Assembly (NCBI GenBank): GCA_964649665.1
Contig: CAZYPU010000001.1
Coordinates: 1-64,000, forward strand
Length of the DNA: 64,000 nucleotides
Direction of reading: 5' to 3'
From: CAZYPU01 sp964649665
GTDB taxonomy: Bacteria; Omnitrophota; Gorgyraeia; JABMRN01; RBG-13-46-9
The notes under the pieces are model-generated. The model made no database searches and was not told the DNA's origin. It saw only the letters and a program-made list of their open reading frames with translations. A program made the position numbers and the translations under genes. Shown piece by piece: positions 54,109 to 64,000 of this stretch. Every line of letters starts with the position of its first letter. Position 1 is the first letter of the stretch.

Positions 54109-57100
54109 ATGGGTCAAAATAAAAGCATAATATTTAAGGCTATATGTTTCTCCCTTGTAATCACGTTTTGCTTTGAGAACATTCTCTGGGCGAACCCGGA
54201 AGCTTTTAAAAAGAATGTCTCAAATGGCACCCTTCAGGTCCAGTCCAAAATTAACCCCATCGCCACTCCTGAGCTTCTTCATCAGGGGCTTATAGAGTTC
54301 TCGCTTAGATACATCGTTCAGGCCGTAGATGATATCGCGAACATCAATTTCCCCCTAACGCCGGAGGCCCCGCATTACGCCAAAGACATAAAAATCGTCC
54401 TTGATTTCAGCCCGCCGACTGAAAATAAAAAAGAGGGTAAACATAAAGAAGGCGACAACTGGATAGTGCCCTGCACTATTTTTGACAGCCGCGGCCGCTA
54501 TTTCTGGACGTACGAGGCGGTTATACATCCGGATAAAAGTATCTCGTGGAAGAAAAAGATATCCGCGGAATCCGCCATCGTTCCCGAACCCCAACCCCCC
54601 GCGCCTCCGGTCGAAGAACCAACCCTAGCCCCGCAGGCTTCAAGGCCCTTACCTAACCCAAGTGCCTTCCGGGATTTACACCGTAGCGAGGAGGGTGCGC
54701 GGTGGCCGTTCGGAAAACGTCAACTCGCAACCCAAGACCCGAGAAGAGATTCGGACAGGGTGGAACATGCCCTTGGGAAAACGAGGCAAAGATATGAATT
54801 AACACAGGTTATGGATAGAATCGTGCAGGGCGTAAAAGAAAAATTCGGATCAGGATTCGTATTAGCCATAGACGGGCAAAAAGCAACACGCAAAACGACA
54901 CTTTCAGAAATAATGTCAAAAGGCATTAGCGATATATCGTCCGGAGACATAGAAGTGCTTAGTTACACAAAAGGTATGTATGAACGGGAAAGAGATTATA
55001 TGAGAGTTGTCAAAAGGGCCTTACGCGAGAAGAAGTTAGTTGTTTGCGAGGGGCAGAGCATGGTGCAGATTCTGGAAGAAGGAAACATCTTTCCGGATTT
55101 AATCCTTTACCATAAAGCCAACTTAATGACGCAATTATATTCCAGTTTTCTTAGGTCCTTTTTATTATCAAAGGCTTACAGGGAACGTATGTTAGATGAC
55201 GAGAAAAAAGGCCTTTCATTATTGTTGACGCTTTGCGATTGGGCGCCGTTCGGACTAATATTCTTTATATGGGAAGTTTATAAAATATTCACAGAAAAAA
55301 AATCCGATAAGGAAACGCTTAATGAGTTGTCAAAAAGGCCTAACTGCGTTACGCTGAATTTCAGTACTTATAAGTTGGGCGGATTAACAATAGAAGATGT
55401 ATATGGAATCATGACAAGCGTGGCAGATTCGGCTAGTTATCCGTCCGTTGCCACAGTCGAACATGGTCTGATAAGCGAGGTCCCGGGTGCGCCTCTTACA
55501 GCCGAGGATTACGTCAGGCAAAAAGAAAAAGAGGGAGCTGAATTTATTCTCCTCTACAGCAGGGAAGGGCGCCTGGTGCGTTGCATGTCGATAAAAGAAG
55601 CCAAATACGCCGCCGGAAATATGGAGATAGCGGGTATTGCCCTGAGAATCAAGGAGGGAGAGACACAGTTCTTTGAGGCTGGCCGAACCGACTTTGAGAC
55701 CGGGAAAATCGTAGAGTCGCTGGACTACACCGCGGAGATGAAAGAGCCGAAAAAGGTCTATTTCGTAGTACCGATGCACAAGGAAATGAAGCGGCTCCTT
55801 CCGGAAACGAAAGACAACCCTTATGGCGAGGACGCGTTGCGGAAAACGGTATGGCAGCTTCAGGAAGGAAGCAGAATAAACAGGCGTTTCAAATGGCAGC
55901 TTATCCTGGTAGATGACGGCACTCCCGGAAACGCCTCAGCAAAGCTTGCGGAAAAACTTTGGGCCGAAATTCAGGAAGAATATGCGTCCTGGGGAGAAAC
56001 GCTTGATCCATCGCAGGTTATAATCGAAAAAATTACGCCTCGGGAAAAAAAGAAAATGAAAAGCCGAAAGGGAGGCGCCGTTCTCCGCGGGTTTAATATT
56101 GCCCTGAAAAGCGCATCGCCCGGCGATTACATAGGATATACGGACCTGGACATCTCAACCGATATGCGCCAGACAGGGTTTCTATTAAAAGCGCTGGCCG
56201 AAGGTGATGCGGAGGTGGCCATAGGTTCCCGCTGGGCAAAAGGCGGAAAGGGAGAAAAAGTCCCTCCTTCAGGCATAGTATCAAGCAAGGTCTACAACCT
56301 TTTGGTCCAAACACTTATGCCGCCTTTACGCGGTATTCAGGATACGCAGCGCAGCTTCAAGCTTTTTACAAAGCGCGCGGCAGAAGAAATCTTACGTCAC
56401 GCCAAAGATAACGGCTTTGCCTTTGACACGGAGCTCCTGCTTTTGGCGAAGCTCTTGAGTTATCGGACAAGTGAGGTCCCAATCGCCTGGATTGATTCGC
56501 CCGGGGCCACTACTCTGAGCATGTTTACCGACGGGCCAAAGATGGTTTGGAGCCTGTTTAGACAGCGCAGACACATGTTCGGGAAGATGTTCCGCTCCTC
56601 GTACATCATGACCCGGTCAGGCGCCACAAGCGGTTCCGGCGAAGGGGAACGTCCCCTTGGGCTTATCGGGAAGTGGATGCTGACGCCGGAAGCTAAATTT
56701 AAAGAGGACCACCCGGGATGCCGCGCCGGGGATATAACGTTCATGGCCAGGCGCATAGATTATCCCGAGAGGGATGAGATTGAGATAAAGCTTCGGGCGA
56801 GGTGCGTGCCGTTCACGGAGTTTGATAATTTCCGGAGGACAGGTGTGGAGGAAATCGATAGCGCGCTGAAAGAATTCCTCTACGCTTTCACATCACTTAA
56901 GGTCAAAGGCGTGACGCTTTACATGGAACCCAACCGGTACGGCATATACGGCATAGGCACAAAGGACATTATTGCCGTAAGAGGCCCTCTCAGGTTCAGT
57001 AAAATTGCCAAAACCCATGAAATAATGCATGCGGCCCTTGACGCGGGCGCGCTGACCCTCAAAACAGTGATAGACAACATAAAAGGCGGCGAAAAGGCGC

Positions 57101-60100
57101 TGAATGAATATATAGGAAAAAATCCGCGCAGGCAGGTGCCCGGCATGCGGGCTCATTATGCCCTCCGCCTTCTTTTTAGGCAGAGAAATCCAATAAGAGA
57201 CAAACTTCTTACGAGGTTTTTAAAAATTATCCAGCCCGTAAGGGATTTTCTTGACATCCGGCTGTTCGGCGGCTTGAGCTTAGCAGGGCGTGCGGGAATC
57301 CTGGCGGTATTCGCGTATGTCCTTGAGAGTTACGTAGGAACAAATCGATGGCTTTTGCTCTCGGTCATCGCGGTATCTTCGATTATATTAGTGGATGTAT
57401 GGTATTCTTTATGGGAAAAATGGGAAAAAACCGGTGAACTTATAAACGGTCTCTTGGGCACGCGAAAAGGGCACGAAACTTTAACGGCAGAAGTAAACGA
57501 GATCGTGTTTGATCGGTATCCGGGACGACGGTGGATTCCTGGTAATGTGAAAGAAGCGTTGAAGCTTGATGATCCATCGGCGGATACGACATACATAATA
57601 GCGAGTTTTAAAAAGAGTAATGTTCCCATTGGGTACCTCGCCTTTACGGCCAAATCAACAGACGCGGCGATTACATGCGTGAATCTTTGGATTAATGAAA
57701 AACACCGGCACAAGGGTATAGCCCTGAAGCTATTGGAAAGATTTTTGGAGGAGGCGGAACGCAGGCAGAAAAAAAGCGCAATATTTAGATTGAAAAAAAA
57801 CGAGGGCATCAATCTGGATGTCGTAACAGGGCTTCTGAAGGCCGCCGCGGCTTTGCGGGGAGCGAGGATTGCGATTGTCCCAACAAGTTACGGTCGGCTG
57901 ATACGCATATGGTTGTATAAATCAAGGCCGCGGACGCAACTTCTTTCAGCGGCGCTGCCTTTGTCCCTACTGGCCATAGAAGCCGCGAAGGAAGAGCCGA
58001 TTATCATAAAGCCGTGGATGGAGGCCGCGTTTATGGCAGGTTTTGCTTTTCTATGCTTGTGTGAAATTATCCGGAAGTATTGGGATGCGATCAAAGAAAA
58101 CAGGGCGGTTGGATACGCGATTGAAAGATTCGCCAATTTGATCAAATGGCTTGATGACTTTTTACCGATCGTATTTTTAGCCGCTATTTTGAGCTTTGTG
58201 CCGTGTCCGAAAGTAAGTCCATCCGCGCATGCCGCCATGGTGACACAACCGCCCGCCGCGGCGGGGGTTGTTAATACCTTGCCAGTTGCAGCGCAAGTAG
58301 GCGCGGCCGATATTTCGTCAACGCTGCTAGACTTCATATCGACACCTGTGTCAATCGGGTTAATGATAGGACTGATTTTTGCTATCTTATGCATGATGTA
58401 CAGAAAAGTGGCGGCCGCTCTGTTTAACAACACGTGCGTATATATAAAAGAGATGCTGGGAGATAAGTATATTAGGTTCTGGGCGCGTTTTCAGGAAGAC
58501 CGCGAGGCGCTCGAACGGCTTTTTGCAGAGTCAAGAAAGACCGCGCAGAAATATTCGTCATCGCCGCAAGATAGCGTGGAATTTTATGCCATAGAATGTT
58601 ACCTTATAGCGCGTCGGAAGGGCAAAGTCAAGTATATACACTTTTCACAAGAACTGGCCAAAGCGTTTCGTAGAGATCGTCGATTTATCGGGCGGTCTAT
58701 CGCATGGTACAGATTCAGGGTGCGACTTAAGTCCCTTTGGGCGCGGATATTGCTTAAAGGTGAAGGATTGGCCGGCGACGGGCTCGAGGATCTGCAAAAA
58801 AGTATAAGATACTGCGAATCATTATTAAGGTTGGACACGTTGATTTACAAAAATAGGGAACAATACGCACGGCAAATATTCGACGCAATAATTAATAACC
58901 CCGAGCGTTTCCCGGGCATCAAAGAAGTTCCCGATCCGGATGATCCCGGAACGCACATGTTGGTGTACGAATCTCCGAATAGTTCCGGCGTAAGAAATCC
59001 CAAAGACGGTTTTATAAAACCGCTTTTAATACCCACTTTAACCGGTATCGCCGCGCCGGCGGCGGGGGCGGTATTAGCGGCTCCCTACTTTGCGGAAATT
59101 CCCACATATATTAGTGACATTTTAAACTGGTTTGCCTCTATCGGCGCGGGTGGCGCACTTTCGTGGAAGACAATAGCTATATTAGTTACCTTTGTCCCGC
59201 TTTTCATTTCCATCGTATCCGCTGTTAAAGGGGAATCGTTGTCAGGAAAATACCGGGGTATCTGGCGGGAAAGGCTTGAAAAAGCCCTGAGGAAGCACTC
59301 GAAACTTAACAAAGACGGCGTAATTCCGGATCTCGCGACACTTTTGAGTATCCGACACAAATTATTTAGATCAGAAAGAGCAAGCGGCAGTCTTTTGGCA
59401 ATTTTGCAGGCATATCAAGATTTGCTATCCGGCGGAATTATCAAAAAACCGAAATTCGCGCCTTTACACATTTTCGTCCTTCGTGACTTGGGTTTCGTCA
59501 CTGACGAATTGTGGGCGGAATATGAAGTGTATATAACCTCAAAGAACAATGATGAAATCAGTGAACCACGGATAAAACTGTGGCATTCTTTGGTGCGGGC
59601 GGTTCTTAAAAAAGAAGATATGCTGGGTAAAGACGGAACTATCGACGATGTAAAAAAGCTGGAGGGCATCAAACCGGACTTCTTTACATCCAGAAAAGGG
59701 CGGGCTGGAATCAACGAGGTATACGAAGCCTTTCAGCGCGCGGCCAAAAAGAAAAACATTCCATATAGGTACGCGCACAAAAGAAAATTCGTATTATATG
59801 TGCTTAGGATTCTGGGTTTTTTGACGGATGAGATGTGTGGGATAGTCGAGAATATTGATTTCACATTTCCATCGGACAAATTAAAGAAAAAATACCACGC
59901 CGCATTGGCGCCGGTGTTACGAAAAAAGGATATTTTGAACGAGAAGGGGAAAGTGCGGGACATTGATGCTCTTTTACGTGTCAACGTTAAATTATTCCGG
60001 GCGCGTAAGGAAGAAGGGAAGGGCGTCAGTTTATACAGTATTTTTATTAGCTATCAGAAAAAAGCGAGACTCAGCAGGATAAAGAAGCCGAAGCACGCGA

Positions 60101-63100
60101 CATGGCCTTGCTTTATCCTGTATAGTTTGGGGTTCGTAACTGATGAAGTATGGAAAGGTTATTTATCCTACCGCAGGAAATTACTGCTAAAAAGAGAGAC
60201 ACGGGCTGCTGAAAGGCAATCTAAACCGGTGCCCTTTCCCGCTTCATTCAATGTAACGCAGGCGCAGTTATCGGGTGTCCGAAAAGCGCTCGAAAAAATA
60301 CACGTCCTTGACGAAAAAGGCATGATAAAATCGCTCGGCGCATTTGATAGTATAACCAGGCAGTCAATTGTTGAAGGCGGAGGCGGCCCCGCGTACGGCA
60401 TTTTTAAATCAGGCATACAAAGGACAGAGCAGGCGCTGCCCGGAGGAACGGACTTGTGTCACTATATGCTTTATCACCTGGGCTTTGTAAGCGAGGCTGT
60501 GTGGCTGGAATACACACAATATCTGAAGATAAAAGAAGCGCTGAAAAAAGTCAACATGCTCAACCGCCGGGGCAAAATCCGCGATATCACCGCTCTTCTA
60601 CGCGTAAATGCAACGTTTTTAAGCAATCAGGGCATCTTAGGCGTATACCTATCCTACGTAAGAGCGCATTATGAGTTTAAGCGGGATACGCCTAAAGGCA
60701 TAAAATTACACTATTACGCGCTATATCGCCTCGGGTTAGTTACCGAAGAATTATTGCGCGAATACAAATGGTATATCCGGCTGGAGAAGGCGTTACGGAC
60801 AAGGTTAAAACTTGACCAAAACGGGAAAATTCGCGACCACGCGACCCTTTTAAGCATAAATACGAATTTCCTTGAAAAAGAAGGCCTTTTGGAAGGATAC
60901 AGGCTTTATATGGAAGCCCATCCCGAACTTGCCAAAGAAACACCCGAAGGCACGGAACCCCATCATTACCTTCTACGCCATTTAGGGTTATTTGCCAAGG
61001 CGCTATTCACGCAGGAGAGCGAGGGATACGCACAGCTTAAAAACGCGCTTAAGGAGAGCGAAAAGCTTACCCCCGAAGGCGAAGTCCGCGACCTCAAGGC
61101 TCTTTTAAGCATAAACATAGAGTTTTTCGAAAAGAAAAAAGTTCTTGAAGCCTATCAATCCTGTCTGAAAACCGTCGCCGAAGAATTACCGGAAGGCGCA
61201 GAGGGCTGTCATTACGTCTTATACAGTTTAGGGCTTGTTTCGGGCAACCTCTGGACCGAATACACATGGTACTGCCGCCTGAAAAAGGCGCTCAAAGGCG
61301 CCGGGAAGCTCAGCCCCGAAGGCATTATTAAAAACCTCACCAGCCTGCGCGGCATAGACTACGCATTTTTTAATGAGCATGGCATTGTGAGAATATCGCA
61401 ATTCTATACACGCCGGTATCCCGGATTCTGGAGAGGGATTCCGCGCGGCGCGGATGGGTGGCGCTATCTTTTATACAATCTCGGGTTCGTTGACGATGAG
61501 TTGTGGCAAAACTATCTATGGTATGCGAAGATAAGCGTCACGCTTAAAGCGGCCGGAAAACTCGATAAGCAGGGAGCAATCAGGGACATAAACACCCTTT
61601 CAAACATCGGCGCAGCGTTTTTTAAAGAACACGACATCTCGGGCATATACCAGGCATATTTAGAAGAAAACCCTGATTTTATTCAAAGCGTGCCGGAAGG
61701 GGTGGAACCGCGGCATTATTTTTTGTTTATTTTAGATTTCATGCCGGACAAATTCTTGCGCGAATACAAATGCTGCAGCGAGATGAAAAGAGCGTTAGAA
61801 AAAGCCGGAAAACTGAATAAGGCAGGGGAGATTCCCGATTTGGCGACGCTGCTCGGCATGAATAAAAAATTCTTCTCTGAAATTGGCGCATTACCTGCAT
61901 ACGAGGCATACCTTGAGTTTTACCCCGAGCTTGAGCATCATGCGCCTGAGAAGGAGTCCGCGGAGTGCGATGCGCTTCACCGGATGGGGTTTGTTTCAAA
62001 AGAGCTCTATCAGAAATACATGCTGCACCTCAAGGTAAAACAAATTTTGAAAAACTCCGGAAAACTCGACAAAACGGGTAAATTCCGAGATATAGACAGC
62101 TTCTTGAGCGTAAACTCTGGTTTCTTAAGGGAACATAAAATCTTAAACAGTGCCGACGCTTTTTTCAGGAAAAACCCGGAACTGATGAAGAAAATGCTCG
62201 CCACTGCGGACATATCCCACTGTTTCCTGTATTGTTTAGGTCTTGTTTCCGAAGAACTTTGGAATAAGTACGAAACGCGTTGCCCGTTCAAAGCGGTGCT
62301 GTGGAAAGAAAGGCTCCTTGATTCGCACAGAAGAATTCGCGATTATGACGCACTGTTTAGTATAAACGCCGCGTTTTTGAAGAAGCACGGACTGCTAAGC
62401 TTATATCAATCTTACGTACAAGAGCATCCGGGTTTTGCTGAAAAACTGCCGGAGGGAGCGAATCCGCGACACTATTTCCTGTACCGGATGTACCGGATGG
62501 GGCTTGTGTCTGACGAGGTATGGAACGGATACATAAAGTGCGTGACCACGCCGGAGTTTCTTAAGCTAAACGACGAGAAGCGAATGTGGTATGTTACACG
62601 CCGCTATTGTCTTGAGGCCGCGCGGATAATAAGGCCGGGAGAGATTATACAGGAGGCCGCGATCCTCTTAAACATAAGGGAACCGGTTTTTCGCCGCAAA
62701 AAAACAAAAGAGACGTGGCGTGAAGCGACGAGATATTACAGCAGGCAATGGGAAGAAGGGCTATTGGGAAAATTTGAGCTCGAAAACCTTGATATATATA
62801 TACTAAAGGACCTGGGACTTGCGACAGCGTCATCATGGGATGAGTATCTTGCCTATTCTGCCCGGGAGAGAGCGGCGCGGATTGAGAAATCCGCTATGAC
62901 TGCGAGGGGAAGCGTTCTTAACAGAATCAAAGGCCTGGCTGTGGATATCCAAAAAGCTATCGAGGAAGGCGATATCGCTTCCGCGGCGGCCGCCCTTGAT
63001 ATGATCGATAAGCTGTGTGAAGGACATGGCGGTAGAATATCGCTTCCGGAGCAAATTAAAATCCTTCTCGACGGATTCAGAGAACAAACCTCTCAAATGA

Positions 63101-64000
63101 TCGACGCGGGAATGCGTGAATTCGCGGACGCGCGCCGGGAAATAGAAAAAGGTATATATGCCGCGTATGCCGATTTAGTAAATTTAGTAGACAATATAGA
63201 CGCTCTTGCCAATCCTCCGGTAGGAGAGGAGGGGGTAGAAGAAGAAGATCGGGCCACACACGAGCTTTTGATAATCCTTCAGTTTAAGCGGGAGTCTCTC
63301 GATAGTTTAAAAACGCTGGAAGATGACCTGGAAGTTATCAGGAAAAAAATAACAGAACTGGTCGGCGAATCAGGCAATTTTGAAAATACGCTCGCGGCCC
63401 GTGCCGTTATCCAGCTCGAAGAGCTGGAGGAAGGAATCCCTAAGTTGCCGGCAAAAATTGAAAAATTGTTTAGCCGGTTATTAGGAGAAAACTCTGGAAA
63501 AGAAGAAGCGCAAGAACCTATCGAGGATATTGAAGTTATTGTAGATATTGAGGTAGAGCCGGGGGCAGCGAAAGGGCCGGACTTAGAAATAGCAGCCGAT
63601 ATAACGATTGAGGAAATGCCGGACGAAGAGCCGAAAACCACGGAAACTGAAAACATAAAAGAACGAAGATTGGACCTGGAGTTTGCCCGGGACTTATTAT
63701 CGATGTTTGATAGCGGTGTGCCTGTAACCGAAGGTGAAATACAGGACGAGATAGACTATATCGAGTCTAATCTGGAGGCAATAAGAGGGGAGAGCAAAAA
63801 GCTGTGGGAGACGGCAAAAATGCTTTTAGAAAGGCTGAAAAAAGCAAGGTGGATAGTAAGGATAAAAGCCAGGAAGTGCCTCGCTGGAGCCAGGAAAACT
63901 ACGGAACAACCTTCATCAGAGTTAATAGCGAGCCGCACTATTGGGGGATTCTTGAGGCAAAATCCTGACAAAACATTGCTCCAGATTATGCCGTTAGTCG
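54109..64000 (+). CDS. Giant secreted multidomain protein 2 (3' end outside window)
   Basis: The frame is open from ATG 54109 to the window end (3,297 codons so far). A signal peptide (FKAICFSLVITFCFENILWA) is followed by a Pro-rich linker (54577-54660). Then, by nucleotide: kinase-like region with degenerate P-loop AIDGQKATRKTT (about 54868); GT2 glycosyltransferase 55740-56580; region with HEIMH (57016-57030), a possible zinc peptidase; membrane helices 57277-57415; GNAT acetyltransferase 57460-57920; more membrane segments to about 58420; helical region 58430-59000; hydrophobic segment 59041-59240; tandem repeats of about 84 residues 59281-62544, with a degenerate last unit to about 62870; acidic coiled-coil tail onward. 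The start fits the giant-type promoter. Function unknown. Confidence 0.85.
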   Translation, partial: MGQNKSIIFKAICFSLVITFCFENILWANPEAFKKNVSNGTLQVQSKINPIATPELLHQGLIEFSLRYIVQAVDDIANINFPLTPEAPHYAKDIKIVLDFSPPTENKKEGKHKEGDNWIVPCTIFDSRGRYFWTYEAVIHPDKSISWKKKISAESAIVPEPQPPAPPVEEPTLAPQASRPLPNPSAFRDLHRSEEGARWPFGKRQLATQDPRRDSDRVEHALGKTRQRYELTQVMDRIVQGVKEKFGSGFVLAIDGQKATRKTTLSEIMSKGISDISSGDIEVLSYTKGMYERERDYMRVVKRALREKKLVVCEGQSMVQILEEGNIFPDLILYHKANLMTQLYSSFLRSFLLSKAYRERMLDDEKKGLSLLLTLCDWAPFGLIFFIWEVYKIFTEKKSDKETLNELSKRPNCVTLNFSTYKLGGLTIEDVYGIMTSVADSASYPSVATVEHGLISEVPGAPLTAEDYVRQKEKEGAEFILLYSREGRLVRCMSIKEAKYAAGNMEIAGIALRIKEGETQFFEAGRTDFETGKIVESLDYTAEMKEPKKVYFVVPMHKEMKRLLPETKDNPYGEDALRKTVWQLQEGSRINRRFKWQLILVDDGTPGNASAKLAEKLWAEIQEEYASWGETLDPSQVIIEKITPREKKKMKSRKGGAVLRGFNIALKSASPGDYIGYTDLDISTDMRQTGFLLKALAEGDAEVAIGSRWAKGGKGEKVPPSGIVSSKVYNLLVQTLMPPLRGIQDTQRSFKLFTKRAAEEILRHAKDNGFAFDTELLLLAKLLSYRTSEVPIAWIDSPGATTLSMFTDGPKMVWSLFRQRRHMFGKMFRSSYIMTRSGATSGSGEGERPLGLIGKWMLTPEAKFKEDHPGCRAGDITFMARRIDYPERDEIEIKLRARCVPFTEFDNFRRTGVEEIDSALKEFLYAFTSLKVKGVTLYMEPNRYGIYGIGTKDIIAVRGPLRFSKIAKTHEIMHAALDAGALTLKTVIDNIKGGEKALNEYIGKNPRRQVPGMRAHYALRLLFRQRNPIRDKLLTRFLKIIQPVRDFLDIRLFGGLSLAGRAGILAVFAYVLESYVGTNRWLLLSVIAVSSIILVDVWYSLWEKWEKTGELINGLLGTRKGHETLTAEVNEIVFDRYPGRRWIPGNVKEALKLDDPSADTTYIIASFKKSNVPIGYLAFTAKSTDAAITCVNLWINEKHRHKGIALKLLERFLEEAERRQKKSAIFRLKKNEGINLDVVTGLLKAAAALRGARIAIVPTSYGRLIRIWLYKSRPRTQLLSAALPLSLLAIEAAKEEPIIIKPWMEAAFMAGFAFLCLCEIIRKYWDAIKENRAVGYAIERFANLIKWLDDFLPIVFLAAILSFVPCPKVSPSAHAAMVTQPPAAAGVVNTLPVAAQVGAADISSTLLDFISTPVSIGLMIGLIFAILCMMYRKVAAALFNNTCVYIKEMLGDKYIRFWARFQEDREALERLFAESRKTAQKYSSSPQDSVEFYAIECYLIARRKGKVKYIHFSQELAKAFRRDRRFIGRSIAWYRFRVRLKSLWARILLKGEGLAGDGLEDLQKSIRYCESLLRLDTLIYKNREQYARQIFDAIINNPERFPGIKEVPDPDDPGTHMLVYESPNSSGVRNPKDGFIKPLLIPTLTGIAAPAAGAVLAAPYFAEIPTYISDILNWFASIGAGGALSWKTIAILVTFVPLFISIVSAVKGESLSGKYRGIWRERLEKALRKHSKLNKDGVIPDLATLLSIRHKLFRSERASGSLLAILQAYQDLLSGGIIKKPKFAPLHIFVLRDLGFVTDELWAEYEVYITSKNNDEISEPRIKLWHSLVRAVLKKEDMLGKDGTIDDVKKLEGIKPDFFTSRKGRAGINEVYEAFQRAAKKKNIPYRYAHKRKFVLYVLRILGFLTDEMCGIVENIDFTFPSDKLKKKYHAALAPVLRKKDILNEKGKVRDIDALLRVNVKLFRARKEEGKGVSLYSIFISYQKKARLSRIKKPKHATWPCFILYSLGFVTDEVWKGYLSYRRKLLLKRETRAAERQSKPVPFPASFNVTQAQLSGVRKALEKIHVLDEKGMIKSLGAFDSITRQSIVEGGGGPAYGIFKSGIQRTEQALPGGTDLCHYMLYHLGFVSEAVWLEYTQYLKIKEALKKVNMLNRRGKIRDITALLRVNATFLSNQGILGVYLSYVRAHYEFKRDTPKGIKLHYYALYRLGLVTEELLREYKWYIRLEKALRTRLKLDQNGKIRDHATLLSINTNFLEKEGLLEGYRLYMEAHPELAKETPEGTEPHHYLLRHLGLFAKALFTQESEGYAQLKNALKESEKLTPEGEVRDLKALLSINIEFFEKKKVLEAYQSCLKTVAEELPEGAEGCHYVLYSLGLVSGNLWTEYTWYCRLKKALKGAGKLSPEGIIKNLTSLRGIDYAFFNEHGIVRISQFYTRRYPGFWRGIPRGADGWRYLLYNLGFVDDELWQNYLWYAKISVTLKAAGKLDKQGAIRDINTLSNIGAAFFKEHDISGIYQAYLEENPDFIQSVPEGVEPRHYFLFILDFMPDKFLREYKCCSEMKRALEKAGKLNKAGEIPDLATLLGMNKKFFSEIGALPAYEAYLEFYPELEHHAPEKESAECDALHRMGFVSKELYQKYMLHLKVKQILKNSGKLDKTGKFRDIDSFLSVNSGFLREHKILNSADAFFRKNPELMKKMLATADISHCFLYCLGLVSEELWNKYETRCPFKAVLWKERLLDSHRRIRDYDALFSINAAFLKKHGLLSLYQSYVQEHPGFAEKLPEGANPRHYFLYRMYRMGLVSDEVWNGYIKCVTTPEFLKLNDEKRMWYVTRRYCLEAARIIRPGEIIQEAAILLNIREPVFRRKKTKETWREATRYYSRQWEEGLLGKFELENLDIYILKDLGLATASSWDEYLAYSARERAARIEKSAMTARGSVLNRIKGLAVDIQKAIEEGDIASAAAALDMIDKLCEGHGGRISLPEQIKILLDGFREQTSQMIDAGMREFADARREIEKGIYAAYADLVNLVDNIDALANPPVGEEGVEEEDRATHELLIILQFKRESLDSLKTLEDDLEVIRKKITELVGESGNFENTLAARAVIQLEELEEGIPKLPAKIEKLFSRLLGENSGKEEAQEPIEDIEVIVDIEVEPGAAKGPDLEIAADITIEEMPDEEPKTTETENIKERRLDLEFARDLLSMFDSGVPVTEGEIQDEIDYIESNLEAIRGESKKLWETAKMLLERLKKARWIVRIKARKCLAGARKTTEQPSSELIASRTIGGFLRQNPDKTLLQIMPLV
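55740..56580 (+). other. GT2-type glycosyltransferase domain in giant protein 2
   Basis: YFVVPMHKEM, QLILVDDGTPGNA, GYTDLDIS (DxD metal site), VAIGSRWAKGG, GIQDTQRSFKLF and FAFDTELLLLAK follow the dolichyl-phosphate-sugar synthase branch of GT-A family 2. The donor/acceptor is unknown; a lipid-linked sugar is plausible because membrane helices follow. Confidence 0.85.
57460..57920 (+). other. GNAT acetyltransferase domain in giant protein 2
   Basis: PIGYLAFTAK is followed by VNLWINEKHRHKGIALKLLE, the acetyl-CoA-binding motif A with the RxxGIA-type loop (H-R-H-K-G-I-A). The domain sits between membrane segments; the acceptor is unknown. Confidence 0.75.
59281..62544 (+). repeat. Tandem array of about 12 repeats of 84 residues in giant protein 2
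   Basis: Unit starts at 59281, 59599, 59911, 60283, 60535, 60787, 61042, 61285, 61537, 61789, 62041 and 62293. From the fourth unit the spacing is 252 bp (84 residues) with single 255 and 243 exceptions. The consensus runs KALKxAGKLxxxGxIRD, LLSINxxFL, PEGxxxxHYxLYxLGLV and SDELWxEYxWYxxLK. Not recognised as a named repeat family. Units are diverged at DNA level. Confidence 0.9.

Overview
The window reads as a scaffolded bacterial chromosome fragment, probably Candidatus Omnitrophota (OP3) or a close relative. This is inferred from gene style: very large secreted multidomain proteins with a basic signal peptide and alanine/proline-rich linkers, dense mostly co-oriented operons, an adenosylcobalamin-dependent ribonucleotide reductase, GH65/beta-phosphoglucomutase, and palindromic repeats of the CATTGCGAG type. 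No marker gene here proves the phylum. There is one 100-N scaffold gap at 11144-11243. Every gene supported is on the + strand except dus (32871-33821).

Layout. 0-5 kb: the 3' part of typA, a release-factor-like GGQ protein, small basic and zinc-ribbon proteins (two are too short for standard ORF cut-offs), a short pyruvate kinase and a DUF5674 gene pair. 5.2-21.4 kb: giant gene 1, at least 5,383 residues, interrupted only by the N gap, which lies in an exact 114-bp repeat. 21.4-24.6 kb: a two-gene transporter operon flanked by inverted 112-bp palindromic elements; a 177-bp duplicate of its promoter and 5' end lies downstream, ahead of a small secreted acidic protein. 24.6-28 kb: small conserved genes (LA_2272-type repeat protein, LapA-like, DUF167, YjbQ, a second zinc ribbon, nitroreductase). 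28.2-32.4 kb: three alpha/beta hydrolases around an acyl-CoA synthetase, possibly a lipid-recycling operon. 32.5-46.3 kb: mostly housekeeping and metabolic genes (dus, HI0933-type flavoprotein, maf, thymidylate synthase, DUF900 lipoprotein, nth, AmmeMemoRadiSam radical SAM enzyme, CaCA exchanger, MgtC), including a RibD-reductase/type IV pilin fusion at 41.0-42.0 kb. 45.7-48.6 kb: beta-phosphoglucomutase and a GH65 disaccharide phosphorylase. 49.3-51.7 kb: class II ribonucleotide reductase behind two NrdR-like boxes. 51.8-53.6 kb: YchF-like GTPase and a coiled-coil lipoprotein. 53.6-53.9 kb: two inverted-repeat elements. 54.1 kb to the end: giant gene 2, still open at the window edge (3,297 codons so far).

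The most unusual content is the pair of giant genes. Both encode a signal peptide followed by domains that normally work in the cytoplasm (ATPase, methyltransferase, glycosyltransferase, acetyltransferase folds) strung between long alpha-helical repeat arrays. They share a promoter-like motif, CTGTGACAC and TATGCTATATTA, with an identical 23-bp start-to-start offset. Giant 2 carries a tandem array of about 84-residue repeats that I do not recognise. Several other genes have a -10 box only 6-8 bp before the start codon, which suggests frequent leaderless transcription.
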